Shown here piece after piece: positions 1 to 7,211 of a stretch of 53,228 nucleotides of DNA. The translations under genes were made by a program, and so were the position numbers. Source of the stretch: Candidatus Zixiibacteriota bacterium (GTDB taxonomy: Bacteria; Zixibacteria; MSB-5A5; GN15; FEB-12); NCBI GenBank assembly GCA_019038695.1, contig JAHOYZ010000002.1:1-53228 (forward strand). The letters run 5' to 3'. Numbering within the stretch: the first letter of the stretch is position 1; each line of letters opens with the position of its first letter. The notes beneath the pieces are model-generated. The model saw only the letters and a list, made by a program, of their open reading frames with translations. It searched no databases and had not been told where the DNA came from.

Positions 1-1433
1 GGGTAGCGACCATTACGGCGCCGAGCGCCAACTGGAACGGATCCGAAACGATCACTTTCACAGCGACTGATCCAGGTGAGTTGTCTGATTCCGACCAGGC
101 CATTTTTACTGTAGTAGCTGTCAATCAGCCGCCACAGTTTTCCCAGGTCCCTCGAGACACGATTGTTACTGAAGGACAGGAATGCGTTCTCACAATATCT
201 TGTCACGACCTTGACGGCGATGATGTTACTTTTGAGTGTCTTCAATGTCCCGAAGGAGCTTATCTTGTCGACCAGGTCAATCAAACCGACTTTGTGTTCA
301 TACCGGACTATTCCGATGTCGACCAAAGCTATGTTGTGCAGATAGGAGCCTCTGATGGAATCGACGATATCGATACGTCATTTGGCCTTGATGTTGTTAA
401 CAGCCTTCTCCAGGTTATCAAAGACGCGGACACCCAGGGACCAACCCCTCCAGGTGATTGCCGTGAAAATCTTGTGACCGACACACTTGAGGTCTGGTTC
501 AATGAGAATGTAAGTACCAGTTCGTTGGTGAATCGAGTCAGTATGATTAGCAGACTAGGTGAACCAATGCCCATCTACCTCTACCAGGACAATCAGGATT
601 TCTTCAGGGTCGTCCCATCTGATGGTATGTTCACTCCCCTCGACAGGATTGGTTTGATAATTGACGCAGACGTGATGGATCTCAATGGCTACTCAATGGG
701 GACAGATGACACGGTGTGGGCGCATTTCGGTCCAGTTGTCTATCCGGGTGATGCCGACAACAACGGGATAGTTGATGAACGCGATATTCTTCGTCTGGGA
801 GTCTTCTGGGCCGAGACCGGTTGTGATCGCCACCAGAATCCGGAAGTTATTTGGACCATGAACGCAGCTCACGCCTGGGAGGAGCTACGTGCAACCTACG
901 CCGACATGGACGGCGACGGGGATGTTGACGCCGACGATATCTGTTGTGTTTCTGCAAACTGGGGAAAAACACCGCATGATGTTGCTGGCAGGAACGAAAT
1001 TGAAGAATCCCTAATGCCGGCACTCAAGAAGTTGGATGAGCGTTTCGTCGAACAAATATACAAGGCTTTAGCAGATTGCCCTGAAGGTGGAGCCAAGATG
1101 TCCCTCCTCGAGACTTTTGAGGCATTGTTGGATGAAGAATCGCCTTCTCTTCCATACTCATTTGCGCTGGCTCAGAATTACCCGAATCCATTCAACCCAT
1201 CGACAACAATCGAGTATTCGGTTTTGGTCGGCTGCCACGTTGAGATTGCGGTGTATGATCTCTTGGGGAAGAGAGTGAAATCATTGATTGATGAACCTGT
1301 GGAACGGGGGTTGTACACTACCGTCTGGGACGGAGCAGATGAGACCGGAACACGTGTTGCAAGCGGTATCTACTTCTACCGTATGCAGGCTGGTGACTAT
1401 GATTTCACCAGAAAGATGCTAATGCTTAAATAG
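1..1433 (+). CDS. Secreted Ig-like/dockerin protein with C-terminal sorting domain (5' truncated)
   Basis: The reading frame is open from base 3 to the stop at 1431-1433, so the N-terminus lies outside the window. About 476 residues are visible. The order is a cadherin/Ig-like repeat (with 'NWNGSETITFTA' at the left edge), a second beta-rich domain resembling bacterial Ig-like Big_5 (about 480-720), then a dockerin-type pair of calcium loops, 'DADNNGIVDERD' near 750 and 'DMDGDGDVDADD' near 903. The last ~90 residues are a type A sorting/FlgD-like domain: 'NYPNPFNPST', then 'YDLLGKRV' and 'GIYFYRM'. In Bacteroidetes-Chlorobi and relatives this domain directs export by the type IX system. The protein is therefore probably cell-surface or secreted. 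Its ligand cannot be told from the visible part. Confidence 0.85.
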   Translation, partial: VATITAPSANWNGSETITFTATDPGELSDSDQAIFTVVAVNQPPQFSQVPRDTIVTEGQECVLTISCHDLDGDDVTFECLQCPEGAYLVDQVNQTDFVFIPDYSDVDQSYVVQIGASDGIDDIDTSFGLDVVNSLLQVIKDADTQGPTPPGDCRENLVTDTLEVWFNENVSTSSLVNRVSMISRLGEPMPIYLYQDNQDFFRVVPSDGMFTPLDRIGLIIDADVMDLNGYSMGTDDTVWAHFGPVVYPGDADNNGIVDERDILRLGVFWAETGCDRHQNPEVIWTMNAAHAWEELRATYADMDGDGDVDADDICCVSANWGKTPHDVAGRNEIEESLMPALKKLDERFVEQIYKALADCPEGGAKMSLLETFEALLDEESPSLPYSFALAQNYPNPFNPSTTIEYSVLVGCHVEIAVYDLLGKRVKSLIDEPVERGLYTTVWDGADETGTRVASGIYFYRMQAGDYDFTRKMLMLK

Positions 1434-1857
1434 GCTAACCTGGCCAACTGATTGCCGACTTTGTTGCCGGGTCCGGATAATGCCCCTCGATCCTGGCCGA
1501 GCGGAATTCGTGCAGTTCTCTACGGGTCTCTGGTTGAGCGTAGATATTCGTCTGAATAGGGTACAACCTCAACTTGTGCCAGGTCTGGATAGGGCGCCCT
1601 TTCCTTGTTGGCCAGATGATCATCGGCAATCGACAAGGAAAACAATATTACCAAAAGTGCAATCGAAAGAACTATGTGTCGCCCTATCGTTGTTACTCCT
1701 CATTAACTGTTAACTATTTTTCAAATGTCGCCCACATCCTGTTTCACGTAATGAAGTAATGACTGCACAAACACGATTTTGTTCCCAACTGGAGATCGTG
1801 GGAATGCAGCAAAACCCTACGCTATATAATTTATAATATTATCCAAGAGCATAAATG
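1434..1857. other. Gene-free stretch between secreted protein and symporter
   Basis: No convincing gene is present in these 424 bases, which separate two converging genes. The only coding-like signal is a disrupted minus-strand secretion leader (see the entry at 1520-1703). AT-rich sequence near 1820-1850 holds no clear terminator hairpin. Confidence 0.5.
1520..1703 (-). pseudogene. Possible frameshifted remnant of a small secreted protein
   Basis: Read on the minus strand, an ATG at 1703 overlaps a purine-rich AGGAG and opens a short frame. A one-base frame change a few codons later gives a hydrophobic stretch, 'IVLSIALLVILFSLSIA', followed by a hydrophilic segment up to a TAG at 1522-1520. 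This looks like a signal peptide whose gene has decayed. The frame break is assumed rather than shown, and chance is a real alternative. Confidence 0.15.
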
Positions 1858-3234
1858 TCAAGGCATACTCCGATCTTTCGCCAGCGTCAGAAACAACACT
1901 ATCGAAAGAATCAACCCCGGAAAGATCGGTTCCACCCCGAACCAATAGGAGCCATCTTCTCGAAAATACTTCGCCGCCAACCACACCGCTGAGAGCGATC
2001 CACTTGTTAGAATCGAAATAAACGCCCACATAGCTGGGAGCCTTCGGCTACCTACGAACGAGGAAAAGACCGGCACTAACAACGCAGGGGTTCCAATCGA
2101 TCCGAAGGTGTGCCAGATATCCACGACTGAACGAAAGAACAGCGCTACCCCCACCGCCAGCATCGCCGAAAAAACCAAACCAAGCCGGGTCCATCGGATA
2201 ATTCCTTCCTCCGACATTTTCCGAAGTCGTCCTACTATGTCATTGCCAAATGTCGAAGCGGCAATGAACGAATACGAATCAACTGTGGACATCACCGTTG
2301 CCAGTAATGACAACGCAAACAGACCCAACAATCCGACCGGTAAAACCATCATGGCCAGCGCCGGGTATGATCCCAACGGATCAGACAAATCCGGCAACAA
2401 TGCACGAGCATACAAACCGCAGGATGTGGTCATGAAATCAAACACCATCCAACAACCAATAGAAATGAAAATGCCCGTCCGGGCGGTATTAGCGTTGCGA
2501 GCGGCATAGCATCGTTGATAGAACGCCGGTTCAATAAGCGTCGCCAGCGCGATCACATACCAGATTGCGATATACCAGCCGGAGTTACCGCCATGCCAGG
2601 TGAAGTGATTGGCTGGCACATTGGCCTGAAGAAAAGAGAGTCCACCGTAGGTCGAGACCACGGTAATCACAAGAACCGCAAACCCGACAAACATCAGACC
2701 GAACTGCAACAGGTCTGTTCTCACAACAGCGCGAAAACCACCAATGAACACATAGATTATCGAGAACAGCGTTCCCAATAACACCCCCACCCAGAACGGC
2801 CAACCGAAGAGAAACTCCCCGAGCACGCCAAGCATCAGAATGTACGCCGCCGGCACGGTCATCAGATAGATAACGACCGATCCGGCGATGGCTGTCTTGG
2901 TATCATAGGTCTGTGCGAGACGGTCGGGGATTGTGAGCAGCTCCGATTGCCGTGCTTTCCGCGCCAGGAACAGCGCAAACATTAACGCCGCAAGGTAATA
3001 GGGTACTCCAAATACGAGCCAATTAGACACACCGTGTCTGAACGAGTATTCGCCAACACCGAGTATACCACCATACCAGGTTGATACGAGGCTGGCAACA
3101 AAAGCGGGCAGAGTGAGCATCCGCCCACCGACGATCAGATCGCTGGCAGATTTGTCCTTTCGTCGCCTGAGCACTCCGATGTACAGCAGAACAATCAGGT
3201 AAAGGACGATTATTGTGTAGTCAACAATGTGCAT
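1858..3234 (-). CDS. Sodium:solute symporter (SSS family)
   Basis: This 458-residue membrane protein belongs to the SSS (SLC5-like) family, which couples substrate uptake to the sodium gradient. Hydrophobic segments run along the whole length, consistent with 12-13 transmembrane helices. Family-like motifs include 'GGFRAVVRTDLLQ' in the middle and 'LLATVMSTVDSYSF', the helix that carries the serine/threonine sodium ligands in family members. The start is the ATG at 3234; no strong ribosome site precedes it. It stands alone, converging with the secreted protein gene, so the substrate (sugar, amino acid, pantothenate or other) cannot be inferred from neighbours. Confidence 0.9.
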   Translation of the reverse strand: MHIVDYTIIVLYLIVLLYIGVLRRRKDKSASDLIVGGRMLTLPAFVASLVSTWYGGILGVGEYSFRHGVSNWLVFGVPYYLAALMFALFLARKARQSELLTIPDRLAQTYDTKTAIAGSVVIYLMTVPAAYILMLGVLGEFLFGWPFWVGVLLGTLFSIIYVFIGGFRAVVRTDLLQFGLMFVGFAVLVITVVSTYGGLSFLQANVPANHFTWHGGNSGWYIAIWYVIALATLIEPAFYQRCYAARNANTARTGIFISIGCWMVFDFMTTSCGLYARALLPDLSDPLGSYPALAMMVLPVGLLGLFALSLLATVMSTVDSYSFIAASTFGNDIVGRLRKMSEEGIIRWTRLGLVFSAMLAVGVALFFRSVVDIWHTFGSIGTPALLVPVFSSFVGSRRLPAMWAFISILTSGSLSAVWLAAKYFREDGSYWFGVEPIFPGLILSIVLFLTLAKDRSMP

Positions 3235-3523
3235 GGGTTATAGAGCATTTAGCATTGATAAACCGTCTGGCATATCCAAGAATCCCCTTTTCTAAGCTTT
3301 TTGTCAAGAGCATTCAACTTATGGTCCAGATCAATCGACGACAATTATCTGCCTGCTGGCGCGTTTGATGGTATTACAATGTGCGGAATAATACGTATTT
3401 ATCCTGCTACTAGGTTCTTTCAGCCAACTTGGGAGTTTCATTTTTGCACACCCCCTAATCATTGATCTCTAATCGACCGAAATATTGAATTAGCGGTCGC
3501 TTTTTGAAGGAAAGGAATAACGA

Positions 3524-3946
3524 GTGTACAACATTGAGAAGAAGGACTACGGCTACAAACTTATTTTCGCAGGGGAACTGCATAAAGATGAAATGGATCA
3601 ATGGCTGAAGGAATCCGAACAGATTCTCTCCAGTCAGGAGGGAAACTTCGCAGTGTTTGTCGATATGCGGAAAATGCAGCCCGCCTCGCAAGTAGTACAG
3701 AAATTCTTCCAACGAGGACAGAGCCTCTATTGCAGGAAAGGTATGGAACGGTCAGCAGTGATCCTGAGTAGTCCTGCCCTCTCAATGCAATTCAAACGAA
3801 TCGCGGTTCAGTCCGGAATCTTCGACGGTGAGCGTTATATCGATGCGTCAACAACCTCCGATTGGGAGGAAATAGGACTGAGCTGGGTGTCTGATAGTAT
3901 CGAACCAGGCTCCATCACCAGGACAATTCTCACCGACTGTCGCTAA
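3524..3946 (+). CDS. STAS/SpoIIAA-like small protein
   Basis: A 140-residue soluble protein starts with GTG at 3524, preceded by a purine-rich GAAGGAAAGG ribosome site. The pattern of short beta strands and helices ('YKLIFAGEL', 'FAVFVDMRKM', 'RSAVILSS', 'RYIDASTTSDWEEI') resembles the SpoIIAA-like STAS/SEC14 family (about 120 residues), whose members are usually monomeric regulatory or lipid-binding domains. There is no signal peptide. A hairpin with pairing arms at 3474-3479 and 3494-3499, followed by five T residues, lies 18 bases before the start and could end upstream transcription or act as a leader structure. The family call rests on overall pattern only, so function is unassigned. Confidence 0.55.
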   Translation: MYNIEKKDYGYKLIFAGELHKDEMDQWLKESEQILSSQEGNFAVFVDMRKMQPASQVVQKFFQRGQSLYCRKGMERSAVILSSPALSMQFKRIAVQSGIFDGERYIDASTTSDWEEIGLSWVSDSIEPGSITRTILTDCR

Positions 3947-3984
3947 TCTCGGACGAAGCACGCCCGTACGTTCGACTCTGGCTG

Positions 3985-4677
3985 TCAAAACTGAACGCCA
4001 AAAATATACACTGCTGAGTAGTAGATCCCCACTACAACGAAAATTACTCCGGTGATACGTCTGGTCCAACGTTCGATGATCGTTAGTCGGTCAAACGCTG
4101 CCCCCACATACTTCGTCCCTACGGCCATGAGAAAAGCGAAGAAAAGAACCGGCAAACCAGTGCCTATCCCGTAGATAGCTGGAATCAGCAATCCTGAATG
4201 GTGCTTTATTCCCAACGGAATTAGACTTCCAAAAAAGAGCGCCGCTGACACCGGACAAAATGAGAGAGCGAATAGTAGACCCAACAGGCCCGCACCCCAG
4301 ATTCCCCATGTCTCGGCTCTTTTCTGTACTCCTTCCCCAACCAGAGCTCGAGAAAATCCAAATCTCAGCATCTCCAGCAGAAACATCCCGACCAGAATAA
4401 GAAGCGGCCCCAGGAATTTGTTCAAATGAAGCTGGAGGAAATGAGAAATCGCCGGAGCCGATAACAGGCTGCTTACGGTCAGGGAACCCAATAACACATA
4501 GGCTAGGGTTCTACCGGCAGTATAGAGCATTCCGGCCACTAGAACAAGGCGTGGATTCCCTACGCGGCGGCCAACAAATGATATGGCGGCAATATTAGTG
4601 GCCAGAGGACAGGGAGAGATGGAAGTCATAATGCCCAGCCACAAAGCAGAAAATATCCCCAAGAGCAGGGTGTCCAT
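3985..4677 (-). CDS. ArsG-like / CcdA-type membrane thiol-redox permease
   Basis: The chosen ATG at 4677 shares one base with the stop of the upstream gene (TGATG), so the two are translationally coupled; a longer reading upstream overlaps that gene and is unlikely. The 230-residue product has about six transmembrane segments. It carries two isolated cysteines in prolines-rich helix caps, C23 in 'SISPCPLATN' and C141 in 'LSFCPVSAALF'. This is the CcdA/DsbD-like arrangement that passes electrons across the membrane. The motif matches the ArsG family, described as an efflux permease for aromatic arsenicals in an arsEFG operon. Whether this copy moves a metalloid or only reducing equivalents to the neighbouring ArsF-like protein is open. 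Confidence 0.75.
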   Translation of the reverse strand: MDTLLLGIFSALWLGIMTSISPCPLATNIAAISFVGRRVGNPRLVLVAGMLYTAGRTLAYVLLGSLTVSSLLSAPAISHFLQLHLNKFLGPLLILVGMFLLEMLRFGFSRALVGEGVQKRAETWGIWGAGLLGLLFALSFCPVSAALFFGSLIPLGIKHHSGLLIPAIYGIGTGLPVLFFAFLMAVGTKYVGAAFDRLTIIERWTRRITGVIFVVVGIYYSAVYIFGVQF

Positions 4678-5144
4678 CAACGCTCCCCTATGAAGTCTGA
4701 TATCTCTGTCTGGACATAGGCCATAAATGCCTCTTCGTCGCCGACAAGGTCCCAGATTTTGTCCAGGTTTCTCCAACGTATGACCGAGTCAGTTTCCACT
4801 AAAGTAATCACTACTGATTGGTGAGTGATGTCATAGTTGCTAAGGAAATGTTCATTCTCCGGTAAATCATAATTGAGTACCCGCCATTGAAGTTGCCCCG
4901 ACTCAAGCTCCTTAGCAAACCCGGATTGGACCGCCTTGATCGAATACGACTCGAGCTTCTCGCAGGTGGCGCATCGACGCATGCCGTGGAGATAGTAGGC
5001 AACGAAGCCATCTTCGGCAGAAGTTGTAGCCAATTCTTCTAATGGCGTCGTCTGCTCTATGCTACCCTTACCAGATACGAGCCAGGCTACCGAAGCAGCA
5101 ACAAAGAGCAACAGAATGATTGTAAGAATATTCTTGCCGTTCAT
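4677..5144 (-). CDS. ArsF-like membrane-anchored thioredoxin-fold protein
   Basis: This 155-residue protein has one N-terminal hydrophobic anchor (about residues 6-24) and a periplasmic thioredoxin-like domain with a CxxC pair at C58/C61 ('RRCATCEKLES'). The later segments 'WRVLNYDLPENEHF' and 'WRNLDKIWDLVGDEEAF' match the family named nitrophenyl-compound nitroreductase subunit ArsF. It is coupled to the ArsG-like gene by a TGATG overlap and follows the mini-thioredoxin by 34 bases. In Shewanella, ArsF works with ArsE to reduce nitroaryl arsenicals. Here the safest reading is a periplasmic dithiol protein that receives electrons through the ArsG/CcdA-like partner. Confidence 0.75.
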   Translation of the reverse strand: MNGKNILTIILLLFVAASVAWLVSGKGSIEQTTPLEELATTSAEDGFVAYYLHGMRRCATCEKLESYSIKAVQSGFAKELESGQLQWRVLNYDLPENEHFLSNYDITHQSVVITLVETDSVIRWRNLDKIWDLVGDEEAFMAYVQTEISDFIGER

Positions 5145-5178
5145 AATTGAAATGATTCCTCTCTACTTATCAGCCTTT

Positions 5179-5412
5179 TCAGACCAGCATATCTTTGAGT
5201 TCTTCGACCGAGGGTACTTTGCCCGTTACCTTGACGACCCCATCGACCACCAGAGCTGGAGTCATCATCACACCGTAAGCCATGATTTTCTTAATGTCAC
5301 TAACCTTCTCTACCTGACAGTCAAGCCCCATTTCTGCTGCCACTTCGTCAACCTGACACTTGAGCTTGTCACACTTGGGACAGCCGGTGCCAAGGATTTC
5401 GATCTTTTTCAT
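5179..5412 (-). CDS. Mini-thioredoxin/glutaredoxin-like redox protein (TM0996/MTH895 type)
   Basis: A 77-residue cytoplasmic protein with the fold and size of the short archaeal-type thioredoxins. The active-site pair is C11/C14 in 'GTGCPKCDKL', and the cis-proline loop is 'MTPALVVDG'. A further cysteine falls near residue 19 and another near 32. Members of this family are often encoded beside ArsR regulators and ArsP-type permeases, as here: 13 bases separate it from the permease gene. It may take the place of ArsE in an ArsEF-like reductase, but that is inference from order alone. Confidence 0.85.
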   Translation of the reverse strand: MKKIEILGTGCPKCDKLKCQVDEVAAEMGLDCQVEKVSDIKKIMAYGVMMTPALVVDGVVKVTGKVPSVEELKDMLV

Positions 5413-5425
5413 ACTCCATCTCGCC

Positions 5426-6727
5426 TTATAATAATGTTCCGAATATCATACCACTAATGGTAGCCATAGTAATGACCAGTACAACAAACACGACTGTTTT
5501 CTTCGTTCCCATTACAGACCGTATCACGAGCATGTTCGGTAACGACAGCGCCGGCCCGGCCAGAAGCAACGCCAACGCCGGCCCTTTACCCATCCCACTA
5601 CCAAGTAAGCCCTGGAGGATCGGCACCTCGGTCAGCGTAGCAAAGTACATGAAGGCTCCTATCACCGATGCAAACAGGTTGGCTCCCAGCGAATTCCCTC
5701 CTACTGACTGGCTGATCCATTCCGAGGGAATCAATCCCTCTTGATCAGGCCGACCCAGCAACAATCCTGCCATCAGGACACCGAAGAACAACAATGGCAG
5801 AATCTGTTTGGCAAATCCCCACGTCTGAGAAAACCAATCCTCGCCCTCTCCCTTGCTGGTTGCGGTTATTACTGAAAGGCCAACTACTGCTACTGCATAA
5901 GCAGCTACCGGTCCGGCTGGTGAAAAGCCAACGCCGGCGGTTATAACACCCACACCAGTAACCAGCCACCATCTCAATCGGAACCATAATACCAGCATCA
6001 CGCCCAGCAGAGTAGAGCATAAACCGGTTGCCACCCACTTAAATGAATAAACATTGTACCAAAAACTGACTTGTCGGTCCGGTTCACTCCAGGTAGCGAA
6101 AACCAGAATAGCAATCATCGCCGCAAAATACGATGCCGTCTGCCACAACGGGCGTGGGACATCTTCCTCGGACTCAGCTTCCTGAGCTTGAATCTTTGAT
6201 TCCTCTTCAGAGCGGAAGATCAATTGCATCAGTAATCCAATGACAATACTGAATACTACAGCTCCAACTGCTCGTGCGATACCCAGCTCAAGTCCCAGAA
6301 TACGAGCGGTCAGGATTATTGCCAGCACATTGATCGCCGGTCCGGCGTAGAGAAACGCCGTCGCTGGTCCCAATCCTGCGCCCATGCGATAGATCCCGGC
6401 AAAGAGGGGTAGAATCGTGCAGGAGCATACCGCCAGAACTGACCCTGAAACGGAAGCTACCCCATAAGCCACGATACGGTTGGCCCTGTCACCCAGATAT
6501 TTCATCACAGACTCGTGTCTGACAAAAGTGCCTATGGCACCGGCTATAAAGAAGGCAGGAATCAGACAAAGTAAAACATGTTCGCGAGCGTACCATTGCG
6601 TCAGCAGAAGAGCTTCGCCAAGAGACCGCTGAAGGTGTTCACTGTCGAAGGGCAGATAGTAGAAGATAAGGAACACACCTGTAATGAGAATTAGGCCTTT
6701 CCACTCGTTCCTGAAATTCACAATCAA
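5426..6727 (-). CDS. ArsP-type permease (DUF318 family)
   Basis: The 433-residue polytopic protein has two similar membrane halves separated by a charged cytoplasmic loop ('EEESKIQAQEAESEED'). The signature of the predicted-permease family PF03773 is clear: 'CSCTILPLFAGIYRMG' followed by 'GPATAFLYAGPAINV', and again near the C-terminus 'GKGPALALLLAGPALSLPN'. Characterised members include ArsP, an exporter of trivalent organoarsenicals, while others may carry copper, zinc or unknown cargo. The start overlaps the arsR stop by four bases (ATGA), tying expression to the regulator. The CSC pair could bind a soft metal or metalloid. Confidence 0.8.
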   Translation of the reverse strand: MIVNFRNEWKGLILITGVFLIFYYLPFDSEHLQRSLGEALLLTQWYAREHVLLCLIPAFFIAGAIGTFVRHESVMKYLGDRANRIVAYGVASVSGSVLAVCSCTILPLFAGIYRMGAGLGPATAFLYAGPAINVLAIILTARILGLELGIARAVGAVVFSIVIGLLMQLIFRSEEESKIQAQEAESEEDVPRPLWQTASYFAAMIAILVFATWSEPDRQVSFWYNVYSFKWVATGLCSTLLGVMLVLWFRLRWWLVTGVGVITAGVGFSPAGPVAAYAVAVVGLSVITATSKGEGEDWFSQTWGFAKQILPLLFFGVLMAGLLLGRPDQEGLIPSEWISQSVGGNSLGANLFASVIGAFMYFATLTEVPILQGLLGSGMGKGPALALLLAGPALSLPNMLVIRSVMGTKKTVVFVVLVITMATISGMIFGTLL

Positions 6728-7056
6728 TCCTTACTCTTCAGTAGTTGTACCTGTTGCACGACGTTGGATTTGATAACCGATTCGACGCACTTAAAGAAAT
6801 CCATCACGCACGGTACCCGAAGCGAGTAGAATACTTGCAGACCTTTCTTTTCACTCTCCACTATGCCCACTGCCCTGAGAATGGAAAGATGACGGGAAAC
6901 GGTTGATGCGTCTGCGCCGATTATGTCAGTCAGTTCCTGTACGCAACGATCATGGCGGGCCAGTTCGTCGATGATGATAAGTCTCGTGGCGTGGGCCATC
7001 GCTTTGATCACGGCCGCCCGCGCCTCGAACAGAGCCTGTGTCCTTCTATCAACCAT
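6724..7056 (-). CDS. ArsR/SmtB-family metalloregulatory repressor
   Basis: The start was set at the ATG at 7056 because a strong AAGGAG site sits seven bases upstream; a longer frame extends to 7119 but would run through the operator. The 110-residue product is a winged-helix repressor. The recognition region is 'GADASTVSRHLSIL' (about 48-60) and the wing is 'SEKKGLQVFYSL'. Possible sensing cysteines are C38 before the recognition helix and C83/C90 in 'VPCVMDFFKC' at the C-terminus, a set seen in ArsR proteins encoded next to DUF318 permeases. It heads the operon that contains the permease, mini-thioredoxin and ArsF/ArsG-like genes and probably represses it. Confidence 0.9.
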   Translation of the reverse strand: MVDRRTQALFEARAAVIKAMAHATRLIIIDELARHDRCVQELTDIIGADASTVSRHLSILRAVGIVESEKKGLQVFYSLRVPCVMDFFKCVESVIKSNVVQQVQLLKSKD

Positions 7057-7085
7057 TAAATCTCCTTGTTTCCACCTTTCGGCTA

Positions 7086-7103
7086 TTTGGCAATATAGCC
7101 AAA
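7086..7103. promoter_or_regulatory. Palindromic operator of the arsR operon
   Basis: A perfect inverted repeat, TTTGGC-AATATA-GCCAAA, lies 30 bases upstream of the arsR start. On the minus strand a possible promoter, TTGTTT then 16 bases then TATATT, places its -10 box in the centre of this palindrome. Position and symmetry fit ArsR/SmtB autoregulation, where metalloid binding releases the repressor. Confidence 0.65.
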
Positions 7104-7211
7104 CAACTGAATAAAACAATGTCTATTTCATGCCTTCCGACTGGATTCGTTCGCCCTGTCAGTCTGTCACTTTTCTACAGTTACCGCTCGGTCGAGCCCC
7201 AGACTCTTCAA

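Noticed and set aside
1740-1755. Sequence TGTTTCACGTAATGAA resembling a parS site
   Set aside because: Only the first ten bases match TGTTTCACGTGAAACA; the second half is not palindromic, and no parA/parB is nearby.
7057-7119. N-terminal extension of the ArsR protein
   Set aside because: The extension would translate the operator; the ATG at 7056 has a good ribosome site and gives the normal family length.
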